Assembly: GCF_016482785.1 (NCBI RefSeq)
Contig: NZ_JAEMXM010000002.1
Span: 487,102 to 551,101, forward strand
DNA length: 64,000 nt
Reading direction: 5' to 3'
Source: Paenibacillus alkalitolerans
Lineage (GTDB): Bacteria > Bacillota > Bacilli > Paenibacillales > YIM-B00363
The notes beneath the pieces were generated by a model. It was not told the origin of the DNA, made no database searches, and saw only the letters and a program-made list of their open reading frames with translations. Position 1 is the stretch's first letter, and the number at the start of each line of letters is the position of its first letter. Shown here one piece after another: positions 8,651 through 17,023 of the stretch. Both the position numbers and the translations under genes were made by a program.

Positions 8651-9553
8651 TTATAGTTTCCGGTCGAAGTCCCGTTCGCTCTTGACCCGGACATAGGCGG
8701 ATTCCGAGTGGTAACGCCGCCATGCTACATACGTCAACACGATAACAATGACGGAACCGATCGCCAGCGACCAAAGAAACGGGTGCGGAGGCTCTTCAGT
8801 AGGCGCTAAGGGCAATATTGTTTCCTGATCGTCATCGTTTTGCCGGAATAAATCTTGAAGCCCCTGCGTCAAATTGGGCATGCTGCTCGCAAGCTGCCCC
8901 CACTCCTTCTTGCCGACGGTTCGGTCAAAGAACGCCGTCATCGAATCAAGCTTCACGGCTTCGGAGGCGTCTCTTGAAATCAATACGGCTGGACGAATGA
9001 GCTTCACATGCGAGCGCCATTTCTTTAATGCGGAATTTGCCGTATGTTGATCCCGCTTCTTCGCGGCATTTTCCAATTCGGTCAAGTCTTCCGACAACGG
9101 CTTGCGGAAATCGAGCCACATCGGCTGCTTCGGATGCGACAAAGCGTCGACGGCCAACCGGACGCGTATAACCTCTAATAACTGTTCGTGCTCATTCGGT
9201 TGTATAGAGTTGAATGAATGCAGCGCGGCCGAAATCGATTCCGTCAAAGCGCCCATTCCTTCTATTGAAGTAATACCCTCGAATGACAGCCTCGTCGCCG
9301 ACACGGATAATTGTACGATTTTCCCCTTCGCATTTTCATAATCGCCGTCTTTCATGCTTTGGTACGCTTGCTCCGCATGCTTGTTCATCGTATCCAAAGC
9401 CGCGTATTGCTCATCGGTAACGACAGGTTTCGATTCGGTCGAACGTTCTTCCGCGGGAGCCGAACAGGCGGCTGCTGACGTTAGCACAAGAGCAGCGAGC
9501 ACGATCAGGCGCATACCCCGGAGGAACGATGACCGCAACGTTTCCGTATTCAT
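8651..9553 (-). CDS. ypjB: YpjB-type sporulation lipoprotein / membrane protein
   Basis: 300 residues. A signal peptide ends in a lipobox-like SAAAC at about residues 28-32, so the N-terminus is probably lipid-anchored outside the cell. The middle is a helical, charged ectodomain, and one transmembrane helix (SLAIGSVIVIVLTYVAW) near 265-282 is followed by a basic tail. B. subtilis YpjB is annotated as a sporulation protein; its biochemical role is not known. The ATG at 9553 has GGAGGG just upstream; an open frame continues to 9769 inside ypjA and is rejected. It is separated from ypjA by 44 bases. Confidence 0.8.
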   Translation of the reverse strand: MNTETLRSSFLRGMRLIVLAALVLTSAAACSAPAEERSTESKPVVTDEQYAALDTMNKHAEQAYQSMKDGDYENAKGKIVQLSVSATRLSFEGITSIEGMGALTESISAALHSFNSIQPNEHEQLLEVIRVRLAVDALSHPKQPMWLDFRKPLSEDLTELENAAKKRDQHTANSALKKWRSHVKLIRPAVLISRDASEAVKLDSMTAFFDRTVGKKEWGQLASSMPNLTQGLQDLFRQNDDDQETILPLAPTEEPPHPFLWSLAIGSVIVIVLTYVAWRRYHSESAYVRVKSERDFDRKL

Positions 9554-9597
9554 GGGACATCCCTCCTTATCACCATGATATGGAGGGATGTCCCACT

Positions 9598-10263
9598 TTA
9601 GACGCGATTTTTTCTCGCGACCGCCACGCCTGCGTATGCGCACACAATTCCAAGCGCGCTTAAAGCGACGGTTACCGTTTGAACTTGCGGCACATCGTCC
9701 CACAACTGTTTCGGAAGCCACGGGTACACTCCGAACGTATAATCGATCGTGTCGTTCAGCAAGGTCCACAGGGCGCCAACCGCAACGGAAAGCGCGGTAA
9801 ATCGGTAAAATCTCATATACAGCAGCGCTTCAAGCGCCATGCATGTGTGCGATACGACCAGCATCCACTGCCGCCACTCAATCTCGTTTCCTTGAGACGC
9901 GCCCCAAAAGATGATCGCCACCGCCCAAATCCCGTACTTTACTTGCGTGATGACGGCCAAGCCTTCCACGACACCCCGCCAGCTAATTGGCGCCGGAGCG
10001 TCCGTTGTTAAGGCGGGAGCTGCGGCGCGCCGATGCCGCAAGTCGCGTATGAGAAACCATAACGTTATCGTGAAAAACAAACTCGCCGTAGGACTGTCGG
10101 GAACGAACGGGACGAGCCATTCGCCGATCGTATACCATGTGTCCACGAGCTGCTTGCGATACCATTCGTATCCGTACGCGGTACCCAACGCGTTCACCCA
10201 AAACAGCGTCCACAGCACCCACGGTTGCAGTAAAAACGCCCGGCTCCAAAAGAAAGACAACAT
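9598..10263 (-). CDS. ypjA: DUF1405 membrane protein YpjA
   Basis: 221 residues with about five to six predicted membrane helices (FLLQPWVLWTLFWVNALG, TASLFFTITLWFLI, KYGIWAVAIIFWG, ALSVAVGALWTLL and a C-terminal VTVALSALGIVCAYAGV). Function is unknown; the family is always near qcrABC in bacilli. I chose the ATG at 10263, preceded by GGGAG at 8 bases, because the longer frame to 10425 enters the 52-bp repeat element and its first 54 residues do not resemble membrane protein. The repeat element and the qcrC terminator cut it off from the qcr operon. Confidence 0.85.
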   Translation of the reverse strand: MLSFFWSRAFLLQPWVLWTLFWVNALGTAYGYEWYRKQLVDTWYTIGEWLVPFVPDSPTASLFFTITLWFLIRDLRHRRAAAPALTTDAPAPISWRGVVEGLAVITQVKYGIWAVAIIFWGASQGNEIEWRQWMLVVSHTCMALEALLYMRFYRFTALSVAVGALWTLLNDTIDYTFGVYPWLPKQLWDDVPQVQTVTVALSALGIVCAYAGVAVARKNRV

Positions 10264-10359
10264 TCGCAACGCACTCCCAATTCTCTTTTTCAACTTTCTG
10301 CTGAACGTTTTACGGATAGGGTCAAATATTGACTCTATATTTGTTAATAAGGTCAATTT

Positions 10360-10992
10360 TGAGACTGTCGATTGATTGTGAGCGCTGTAACCGGAGTTTC
10401 TCCGGTTAAGACGACGCAGATGCACGAAAATGACCTCTATAACCGGAGTTTCTCCGCTTAAGAGGACTCAGATGCCCGAAACTGAGCGCTGTAACCGGAG
10501 TGTCTCCGGTTAGGACGACGCAGATGCACGACACTGACCTCTATAACCGGAGTTTCTCCGCTTAAGAGGACTCAGATGCCCGAAACTGAGCGCTGTAACC
10601 GGAGTGTCTCCGGTTAGGACGACGCAGATGCACGAAAATGACCTCTATAACCGGAGTTTCTCCCGTTAGGACGACTCAGATGCCCGAAAATGACCACAAT
10701 AACCGGAGTTTCTCCGGTTAAGAGGACTCAGATGCCCGAAAATGAGCGCTGTAACCGGAGTTTCTCCGGTTAGGACAGCGCAGAGGCCCGAAACTGAGCG
10801 CTGTAACCGGAGTTTCTCCGGTTAGGACAGCGCAGAGGCCCGAAACTGAGCGCTGTAACCGGAGTTTCTCCGGTTAGGACAGCGCAGATGCCCGAAAATG
10901 AGCGCTGTAACCGGAGTTTCTCCGGTTAGGACGACGCAGATGCACGAAAATTTTGGCTGAAGGTTCGTATCTACAATGAATCGACAGTCTCA
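10360..10992. mobile_element. 633-bp element: 11 tandem 52-bp hairpin repeats between 20-bp terminal inverted repeats
   Basis: The ends are 20-bp inverted repeats, 10360-10379 and 10973-10992, with core GAGACTGTCGATTsATTG and one mismatch. Between them the motif AACCGG recurs at 10389, 10441, 10493, 10545, 10597, 10649, 10701, 10753, 10805, 10857 and 10909, exactly 52 bases apart. Each unit holds an 8-bp stem with a 3-base loop (AACCGGAGTTTCTCCGGTT); some units carry a changed loop (TGT) or a broken stem. The first units alternate between two variants, giving a 104-bp higher-order repeat, while later units are homogenised. Since 52 is not a multiple of 3 the array is not coding. No transposase or clear target-site duplication is seen. 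It fills most of the 803-bp gap between ypjA and qcrC. Confidence 0.8.
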
Positions 10993-11023
10993 TGTTTGGC
11001 CCTATTGCCCTTCAATCAAGTTA

Positions 11024-11055
11024 CAAAAAAAACCTGACCGCGCTTGTCGGTCAGG
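11024..11055 (-). terminator. intrinsic terminator of the qcrABC operon
   Basis: The minus strand has stem CCTGACCG / CGGTCAGG (11055-11033) with a 7-base loop, followed by a run of eight T. It lies 11 bases after the qcrC stop and separates qcrC from the repeat element and ypjA. Confidence 0.9.
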
Positions 11056-11066
11056 TCGTCCGGTCG

Positions 11067-12011
11067 TTAATGTGCCGCCGGTTCAGCTTCGGCTTCTGGT
11101 TCAGCTTCGGCTTCCGGTTCAGCTTCGGCTTCCGGTTCGGCTTTCTGCTTCGCCAACCAACCCGCTAGAGCGTCCAAATCTTCTTCCGTCAGCCCTTGAG
11201 CGATGTTGGTATCGTATTGAGCGGGCATACCGCCGACGCCTTCCTTAATAATTGCCATAATCTCTTCTTTCGTGTACTTGTCGCCGACGCCGAGCAGCGG
11301 CGGGAAGCCTGCCGTCATATTGCCTTTGAGGTCGGTCGCGTGACAGGATACGCAAGTAGCCTTCTGGTATAATTCGAAAGCGGGATCGTCTTCCGCCACG
11401 ATCTCCGTTGCGACCGGTTTTTGAGGCTCGCCGCTTTCGCCTTTCTCCTTCGCTTCTTTCATCTTCTCTTCGCGCTCGATATGTTCCGGCGTGATGCCGT
11501 TCACTTCCAGCTCATGCTGGTAATGATCCCAAGACACCTTCGTCAAGTAAATCATGGCCACGAGCGACAAGAGCATGAGCGCCGACGTTGCCGGTCTCTG
11601 GTAGAAACGGCGCTCCGGGCTTCTGTCCAGGAACGGAACCAACATTAGACCGAGGAACGCGATTCCCGGTATGCCCACCGTTCCGAGAACGACGAACTGA
11701 TCGCTCATGTACGGATATTTCAACAGCTGGTACAAGAACAGGAAGTACCAGTCCGGCATCGGGATAAAGCCCGCGTTCGTCGGGTCTGCCGGATATCCGA
11801 GCGGCGCCGGTTCCGACATGACAAGAACCAAAATCCCTACTAGCACAACGGCTCCGACCATCCATTCCTTCAGAAGAAAGTTCGGGATGAATGCCTCCGA
11901 CTTCCCCGGATATGCCGAGTAATCTCTTGGAATATGGACTTGATCCGGTTTTCTGACGCGGGAGTCACCGACGTAAACAACTTTCTCGTTCGATTTATGC
12001 GATCCGGCCAC
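11067..12011 (-). CDS. qcrC: menaquinol:cytochrome c reductase, cytochrome c/b subunit
   Basis: 314 residues. The N-terminal half is the subunit IV-like part of cytochrome b, with helices near 50-70 (WMVGAVVLVGILVLVMS), 105-130 and 145-160. The C-terminal half is a heme c domain with CVSCH near residue 223 and axial Met candidates downstream (GGMPAQY). It passes electrons from menaquinol through the bc complex in the membrane. The last 25 residues are an unusual acidic repeat, (AEPEAE)n, encoded by an 18-bp tandem repeat. The start is GTG at 12011, with GGGGGG upstream. Gene order qcrA-qcrB-qcrC and the terminator after it mark the operon. Confidence 0.95.
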   Translation of the reverse strand: MAGSHKSNEKVVYVGDSRVRKPDQVHIPRDYSAYPGKSEAFIPNFLLKEWMVGAVVLVGILVLVMSEPAPLGYPADPTNAGFIPMPDWYFLFLYQLLKYPYMSDQFVVLGTVGIPGIAFLGLMLVPFLDRSPERRFYQRPATSALMLLSLVAMIYLTKVSWDHYQHELEVNGITPEHIEREEKMKEAKEKGESGEPQKPVATEIVAEDDPAFELYQKATCVSCHATDLKGNMTAGFPPLLGVGDKYTKEEIMAIIKEGVGGMPAQYDTNIAQGLTEEDLDALAGWLAKQKAEPEAEAEPEAEAEPEAEAEPAAH

Positions 12012-12026
12012 TTCGTTCCCCCCTCA

Positions 12027-12698
12027 TCACAACGGTCCGGAGATGCCCTGCTTCCGAATCAGGAAGAAGTGCGCGCCGAGCAGCGCCAGCAGGACACTCG
12101 GAAGAAAGAATACGTGCAACGCGAAAAACCGCGTGATCGTTTGGGCGCCGACGATGTCGCCGCCTTGCAGGAACGTCTTCACATAATCGCCGAGGAACGG
12201 CGCGGAAGCGGCGATTTGAATGCCGACCTTCGTTGCGTAGTACGCTTTGTTATCCCACGGGAGCAAATAACCGGTGAAGCCGAGGCCGAGCATGACGCCG
12301 AAAATGAGCACGCCGACGACCCAGTTCATCTCGCGTGGATGCTTGTAAGATCCTGTGAAAAACACGCGAAGCGTGTGAAGGAACATCATGACGATGACCA
12401 AGCTTGCTCCCCAGTGGTGCATGCCGCGCACGATGACGCCGAAAGCGACCTTGTGCTGGAGGTAATCGACGGATGCGTACGCGTTCACGATGTCCGGAAC
12501 GTAATACATCGTCAAGAACATGCCGGACAAAATTTGAATTACCGTAATAAAGAAAGTCAAACCGCCGAAGCAGTACACGAACGCCGAAAAGTGATGCGCC
12601 GGGTTTACGTGCTCCGGTACTTCATGATCCGCAACGTCCCGCCAAATCGGTGTGATATCGAGACGTTCGTCAATCCAGTTGTATACCGATTTTATCAT
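12027..12698 (-). CDS. qcrB: menaquinol:cytochrome c reductase, cytochrome b subunit
   Basis: 223 residues, a cytochrome b6-type protein with four membrane helices. Paired heme-ligand His residues are visible in HHWGASLVIVMMFLHTLRVF and in the second helix pair (FALHVFFLPSVLLALLGAH). Cys43 in FVYCFGGLTF is the residue that covalently holds heme ci in B. subtilis QcrB and b6-type proteins. The ATG at 12698 follows a purine-rich site. It lies between qcrA and qcrC with short gaps. Confidence 0.95.
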   Translation of the reverse strand: MIKSVYNWIDERLDITPIWRDVADHEVPEHVNPAHHFSAFVYCFGGLTFFITVIQILSGMFLTMYYVPDIVNAYASVDYLQHKVAFGVIVRGMHHWGASLVIVMMFLHTLRVFFTGSYKHPREMNWVVGVLIFGVMLGLGFTGYLLPWDNKAYYATKVGIQIAASAPFLGDYVKTFLQGGDIVGAQTITRFFALHVFFLPSVLLALLGAHFFLIRKQGISGPL

Positions 12699-12719
12699 AT
12701 GACTTTAAACGCCCCCTTC

Positions 12720-13262
12720 TTACACCCTTGTATTCGGACGGACCGGACCGAGATATACGAAGCCGTTCTCGCGCTTCACTTCGAATTCGTCAAGCGGCGC
12801 CGGCGCGACCGCCAACGTTTGGCCGTCTCTCGTGTAATGCGCGCCGTGGCACGGGCAAAAAAATTCTTCAGGGAACTCCGGATTCGTGTTCCAGTTCACC
12901 GTGCAGCCCAGATGCTTGCACACCGGGGACAATGCGTAAATCGTGCCGTCCTCGTCTTTCGCAATCCACGCGGTCAATTTCGGGTCGCTTTCATACCACC
13001 CGTCTACCTGATGAATGGTGAATTTCACTTCCGTCGGTTCTTCCGTAACCTTCTCTTCCTCGATTACTTTCACGAACGCCCCTTCGTTCTTCGGCTGCAG
13101 CAGCGGATCGACCGCGAACCGAATCATCGGTATGGTTGCGCCTGCCGCCATGAAAGCGCCGGCGCCGCCGAGCGTATAAGAAAGGAACTGACGGCGTGAC
13201 ATCTCGCGCCGCTTCGAGCCTTTATGCTCGTCCTCATGATTTCCGTGTTGTTGTTCGCTCAC
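12720..13262 (-). CDS. qcrA: menaquinol:cytochrome c reductase, Rieske iron-sulfur subunit
   Basis: 180 residues. An N-terminal SRRQFLSY motif followed by a hydrophobic helix is a Tat-type signal anchor. The Rieske [2Fe-2S] ligands are CKHLGC and CPCHGAHY (near 119 and 141), each giving one Cys and one His, with disulfide Cys partners. It takes electrons from menaquinol and passes them to cytochrome c. The start is a GTG at 13262 with GGGGGT eight bases upstream. It is the first gene of qcrABC and has its own promoter. Confidence 0.95.
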   Translation of the reverse strand: MSEQQHGNHEDEHKGSKRREMSRRQFLSYTLGGAGAFMAAGATIPMIRFAVDPLLQPKNEGAFVKVIEEEKVTEEPTEVKFTIHQVDGWYESDPKLTAWIAKDEDGTIYALSPVCKHLGCTVNWNTNPEFPEEFFCPCHGAHYTRDGQTLAVAPAPLDEFEVKRENGFVYLGPVRPNTRV

Positions 13263-13331
13263 TTTTGTCTACCCCCTTTGCCAAAACGACAATCAAACCC
13301 ATCTCCTGCTAGTACGTGCAAAGTCATAAAT

Positions 13332-13360
13332 ATAATATCTTACGCCCTAGGACCCGTCAA
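13332..13360 (-). promoter_or_regulatory. promoter of qcrABC
   Basis: TTGACG (13360-13355) and TATTAT (13337-13332) are separated by 17 bases and lie about 70 bases before the qcrA start. Upstream, near 13405-13425, is an A/T-rich TTGTGACAAATTCATTACA that resembles respiratory-regulator sites (ResD or Fnr type) but does not fit either consensus well. Confidence 0.65.
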
Positions 13361-13445
13361 GAAACTGCACCTCGGGAAACCGGGCAACGGCGGGAGTTGC
13401 CGTAAAAGTGTAATGAATTTGTCACAACTCGTGTCAGACACGTTG

Positions 13446-13889
13446 TCAACCGGTTCCGCCTGACGCCCAAAGCGCCTCCACCGCTTGACGCACCCTCGTT
13501 CGATACCCGCTGCCGGAATCCGCCTCTTCCTCAGCTCCCGGTGGGGCGATCACCAAAGACGCTTCCTCGCAGCCGAACGACGACAACCGGCCGCTCCCCG
13601 TGACGACCACACAGTGCCGGAAGCCGCACGCTTTCAACCGCCTGCACGTCTCTTCGACCAGGCGCTTCAGATGCTCTTCGCTTTCCGAATAGTGAACCGC
13701 CGGATAAATGACGACTCTGCCCTTAAACATTTGTTCGATCGGGTCCAACGCATCCCGTAGCCGCTCGAGCGCTTCAGTAGCCTCCCACGGCTGTTCTCTC
13801 CCGGTCATCCCGCTTACAGGAAGGATCGCAGTATCGAAATACGGCTTCAACTCCTCCCAACGGTCCCGTTCGATGTCGCTGAACTTCAT
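13446..13889 (-). CDS. ypiF: YpiF-family protein (DUF2487)
   Basis: 147 residues, cytoplasmic, no membrane segment. It starts MKFSDIERDRWEELKPYFDTAILPVSG, typical of the DUF2487 family that sits just before qcrA in bacilli. Function is unknown. I chose ATG 13889 because GAGAGG is upstream and the conserved N-terminus begins there; 20 upstream codons to 13949 are not conserved-looking. Between it and qcrA lie the qcr promoter and no terminator. Confidence 0.75.
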   Translation of the reverse strand: MKFSDIERDRWEELKPYFDTAILPVSGMTGREQPWEATEALERLRDALDPIEQMFKGRVVIYPAVHYSESEEHLKRLVEETCRRLKACGFRHCVVVTGSGRLSSFGCEEASLVIAPPGAEEEADSGSGYRTRVRQAVEALWASGGTG

Positions 13890-13979
13890 CCTATGTACCT
13901 CTCCCCGGCCACATTTTTCAACCATCCGTAATGATCTACATGTTACCATACCGTGCGGGCAAGCACCAAATTCCCAAAC

Positions 13980-14006
13980 AAAAAAGCCTACGCGTCGGCA
14001 TAGGCT
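13980..14006 (-). terminator. intrinsic terminator after the IDEAL-domain gene
   Basis: Minus strand: AAGCCTATGC / GCGTAGGCTT stem with a 4-base loop, followed by T6. It separates the IDEAL-domain gene from ypiF. Confidence 0.85.
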
Positions 14007-14018
14007 TGCTGTTTGTCA

Positions 14019-14207
14019 CTACGCAATGCTAAGCAGCATACGAAGTTCGTTCGTCAAAGCCAAGAATGCGGCTTCGTCTCCTTGCTCCAGCGCGATGTCG
14101 ATTTCCCGGTACAGCTCTTTCTGCCTGTATTCCCGTATGGCCTCGTCAAGGATGAGTTCCGCCATCAGATTTCGCAGCGTTTCATTTGCCGGAACTTGCT
14201 TTTCCAT
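14019..14207 (-). CDS. IDEAL-domain small protein
   Basis: 62 residues. The C-terminal half carries the IDEAL-domain pattern (EIDIALEQGDEAAFLALTNEL), a short helix-hairpin also found at the end of YpiB-type proteins and in ComK- and competence-related small proteins. In B. subtilis the matching locus holds ypiB, where this domain is fused to a longer UPF0302 domain; here only the IDEAL part is present. The ATG at 14207 has GGAGGG upstream. It is probably a cytoplasmic protein-interaction module, role unknown. It is flanked by its own terminator. Confidence 0.75.
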   Translation of the reverse strand: MEKQVPANETLRNLMAELILDEAIREYRQKELYREIDIALEQGDEAAFLALTNELRMLLSIA

Positions 14208-14320
14208 ACGTAACCCTCCAATTTGCCGAATACATGACTTTCCGTTCTAATACAATTTATTCGCAAGGAATATTCTCGTTTTAGTGCTAACGCCCTCTTC
14301 CCTCGCGAATATACGTTTGC

Positions 14321-15649
14321 CTATCCGCTTCCGCGTTGATCTGGCAGATCGACCTTATCCTCGTCGGGTATGTATACTCCCCGGATGATGCTGCTGCCGA
14401 GCTTCGTCATCTCGACAACGGGCCCCGATTCCGGATGCTCGCCCAATCGCAACAAACCCAAATGCATCATCATCGTGAGAATGCGATGTTCAAGAATCGA
14501 TTGAGGCGAATCGTAGTAAAACGGCTTGACGAGCCCCACCAACACGCCGTTCAATGTGGCGACGGTCACCCATCGCTGTGCCAGCCGGTCGATCCAATTA
14601 ACCAGCGACTGTACGTTGTGGATCGGGTTTTTGTACAGCCGCAGCCAAAACTTGTACACGACTGCGGGATCCTCTCTTTTGCCCGAAGCGACCCGCTGGG
14701 AACCGGTCTCGGTTAACGACAGCCGCGCAGGTCCTTCGGCAATCAATCCGTTATAGTAACAATAGTCGTAAATTAGAGAAAACCGGTTGGGATATTCGTT
14801 GATTTTTCGCCCGTAGCCGAATCTCCAGCCTCCTTTGCCTACCAACTCCTCTTTCACCGCAAACATGTCCATAATCGCCTGCTGCGACCGTTTGTACATC
14901 GTGCCGTCGGAAGTAAGGTCGACCGGCGTATGGTACACGTATTTCAAAAACTGATAGATATCGTCCGATAGCAGCCTCTGTTCGTCGCGGTAGACCGGCG
15001 GTTCTTCCATCACCTGCAGCCGGCGTTCGAACGAACGGGCGAGAGATTCGCCGAAACGGCGCTTCAAATCGTTCGGAACCTGGTATAAATATTTCGTCTG
15101 GTGCGAATATCCGTTAAAAAGCCAGCCTTGATATTTTAAGCGCGCGATCATGTCACGAGGACTCCATTCTTTCGGGGCCTCCTTTGACTCTTTTAAAGAT
15201 TTCGACGCTTTCGGGTTCGGCTTCCGCTTTTTTCCCGTCTTGGAAGAACCGCTGGAATTCGCATCCGGTCTTTCCGTTGTCCGGCTTGTACCGGCAGACA
15301 ACATTACGGTTGCCGGGTTGTCGTTCGTGCGGATTCCGTGTGCCGCCTCGTTCGACTCGCCGCCGGGACCCCGATTAGCCGCATCGAAACGGCTTAATTG
15401 CGCCCGGGCCAACAATTCTTCCAGCGAGAACGACTCTCTTTGATCGTAAAGCAGCGAATTGAGAAACCGGATATCCTCCAGCGTCAAACTTTCGACATAC
15501 GTCTCAAAAACTTCCTTACGGTTGATGCGGTTCAAAATCGATTGGATCAGCTCGTTTTTCGAGTTCGTGCTGCAATTGCATGCGTAATGATCCGCGATCC
15601 GGTGTAACTGGTGAATGTCCGCATAGCTTAACATGTCTGCGAGATTCAT
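14321..15649 (-). CDS. unrecognised 442-residue protein with winged-helix-like regions
   Basis: I do not recognise this gene with confidence. Residues 1-90 form a helical N-terminal region (MLSYADIHQLHRIADHYA; LEDIRFLNSLLYD). Residues 90-150 are low-complexity and lysine/serine-rich, like a linker. Residues 155-430 look like a series of winged-helix folds (for example QAIMDMFAVKEELVGKGGWRFGYG). The arrangement recalls accessory N-terminal parts of XPB-type helicases, but no helicase motifs are present. It has no signal or membrane segment. The ATG at 15649 has GGGAGG upstream. It stands alone between the sigma operon and the IDEAL gene. A 54-base inverted structure at 14258-14311 may end its transcript but lacks a U-run. 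Confidence 0.7.
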   Translation of the reverse strand: MNLADMLSYADIHQLHRIADHYACNCSTNSKNELIQSILNRINRKEVFETYVESLTLEDIRFLNSLLYDQRESFSLEELLARAQLSRFDAANRGPGGESNEAAHGIRTNDNPATVMLSAGTSRTTERPDANSSGSSKTGKKRKPNPKASKSLKESKEAPKEWSPRDMIARLKYQGWLFNGYSHQTKYLYQVPNDLKRRFGESLARSFERRLQVMEEPPVYRDEQRLLSDDIYQFLKYVYHTPVDLTSDGTMYKRSQQAIMDMFAVKEELVGKGGWRFGYGRKINEYPNRFSLIYDYCYYNGLIAEGPARLSLTETGSQRVASGKREDPAVVYKFWLRLYKNPIHNVQSLVNWIDRLAQRWVTVATLNGVLVGLVKPFYYDSPQSILEHRILTMMMHLGLLRLGEHPESGPVVEMTKLGSSIIRGVYIPDEDKVDLPDQRGSG

Positions 15650-15794
15650 TTGCCGTTTCCTCCCGCCTCTTTTTGCTTGCTGTTGTTACCCATTATGGGG
15701 AAATTCGCGGAAAATATTCGTTAGGTTATGAATCTTTTTCTTTCTTTTGGGAAAATGCGGCGTAATGCGAGGCTTCAAGCGTGTAATTATAAAT

Positions 15795-15819
15795 GAAAAA
15801 AGAGCCCTGATCGGGCCCT
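15795..15819 (-). terminator. terminator of the sigma/anti-sigma/phosphatase operon
   Basis: Minus strand: AGGGCCC / GGGCTCT stem (one G-U pair) with a 5-base loop, then T6. It lies 18 bases after the phosphatase stop. Confidence 0.85.
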
Positions 15820-15836
15820 TCGAAGTTCATTAACAG

Positions 15837-16415
15837 TTATGATACCGGAACATTCCCGTTAAAAAGCAAACAGCGCCATTTCCGGCCGTCGTAGTGGAGT
15901 ATCGTCAGCGAAGCGTTATTCAGGTCGCCTTCCGGTTCTGCCCCTTCCCGTAACAATGCAGGCAGGAGGTGTCTTATAAAAGCGCCGTGCGTCACAGCCA
16001 ACACCCGGCCACCAGAATGCTTCTGCTGCACCTCGCGCACAAATTCCAGTCCGCGCTTCGTGACGTCGGCCGCCGGTTCGACGCCGGGCGTATCGAAGGG
16101 CCGTTCGCCCCACCGCTCCTCGCGTTCCCGCCGCGTAAGCCCCTCCAACGGGCCGAACGAACGCTCCCGCAAGCGTACATCAAGCAGCACCGGTTCAAGA
16201 TCAGCATGCTCGCCGATAATGCGCGCCGTCTCTGCGGCTCTTGAAAGATCGCTGCTGTACAGCACATCCCAACCGTCCGGCGGAATTCGCGTTCCAAGCG
16301 CGTTCGCCTGCTTTCTTCCTTCGCCGCTAAGCGGAATGTCGCGCTGCCCTTGCGTGCGGCCGGCCGCATTCCACTCGGTCACCCCGTGACGTATCAATCC
16401 AAGCAGGAACGTCAT
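15837..16415 (-). CDS. histidine phosphatase family protein (phosphoglycerate-mutase-like)
   Basis: 192 residues. The N-terminal catalytic motif is LIRHGVTEWN (phospho-His in RHG). The second Arg and Glu sit in YSSDLSRAAETARI and LRERSFGPLEG, and the distal His in AVTHGAFIRHLL. The family removes phosphate from varied small substrates, and the sequence does not fix which. The ATG overlaps the anti-sigma stop as ATGA, so it is the third gene of the ECF sigma operon. Another naming possibility is alpha-ribazole phosphatase-like, but no cobalamin genes are nearby. Confidence 0.85.
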   Translation of the reverse strand: MTFLLGLIRHGVTEWNAAGRTQGQRDIPLSGEGRKQANALGTRIPPDGWDVLYSSDLSRAAETARIIGEHADLEPVLLDVRLRERSFGPLEGLTRREREERWGERPFDTPGVEPAADVTKRGLEFVREVQQKHSGGRVLAVTHGAFIRHLLPALLREGAEPEGDLNNASLTILHYDGRKWRCLLFNGNVPVS

Positions 16416-17023
16416 GAGCGGATACGGGCGAACCAGTTCATAGTAAGCAGAGCAAAGATGAAACCGAGAAATGAAAGCACGAGCATAAAATCGGGATAAG
16501 AATCGACGGCCGGCATGGCAAGCACGACCGGTTCGCCGATCGAAGCGACCTCGATTCCGCCAAGCCCTTCAATCGCGAATTCACTTCCTTCTTCTCCTCC
16601 GAGCGCCCCCACCGTGATGACGCCGGCTGTCGTCATGTCGGAGCCCGCACTGCCGGGAGCCGCCAAATTATAAAGAAAGCCGCATACGAACAACGCCATA
16701 CAGCATGCAATGATTGCCGTAAAACGCACCCGCAAGTGATTCGGTATGGAATACATCTTCGAAGCAACCGGCATCCGCCAGCTTTCATCGGCATATATTC
16801 GATCCATTACTTTCACGGACATATTGCCTTGGGACACGATGTGCGGCCCCATTGCGAAAGCGGCGGTAGATTGAATAAGCTCCGCGCTTTCCCGCCACAT
16901 CTCGAACTCGTCGGCGCATTCAGGGCATCGTTTCACATGCTCGTCTACGCGCACACGATTCCAATCGCTTTCGGGCAAATCCCAATAATCACCGAATAGC
17001 TCGCGGATTTCGTTGCATTTCAT
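16412..17023 (-). CDS. zinc-binding anti-sigma factor (zf-HC2 type)
   Basis: 203 residues. The N-terminus has the ZAS zinc motif HVKRCPEC (H-x3-C-x2-C) near residue 29, with an upstream Cys at residue 3, as in RsiW-like anti-sigma factors. Two hydrophobic segments follow, FTAIIACCMALFVCGFLYNL near 105 and FMLVLSFLGFIFALLTMNWF near 178, so the protein spans the membrane with an outside loop of about 55 residues between them. It would hold the sigma factor encoded just upstream. The start overlaps the sigma stop as ATGA. Confidence 0.85.
   Translation of the reverse strand: MKCNEIRELFGDYWDLPESDWNRVRVDEHVKRCPECADEFEMWRESAELIQSTAAFAMGPHIVSQGNMSVKVMDRIYADESWRMPVASKMYSIPNHLRVRFTAIIACCMALFVCGFLYNLAAPGSAGSDMTTAGVITVGALGGEEGSEFAIEGLGGIEVASIGEPVVLAMPAVDSYPDFMLVLSFLGFIFALLTMNWFARIRS

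Noticed and set aside
10381..10960. CRISPR-like array because of a regular 52-bp period
   Set aside because: The whole 52-bp unit repeats; there are no unique spacers between repeats and no cas genes.
13405..13425. ResD or Fnr site upstream of qcrA
   Set aside because: The sequence only partly fits either consensus and cannot be decided without binding data.
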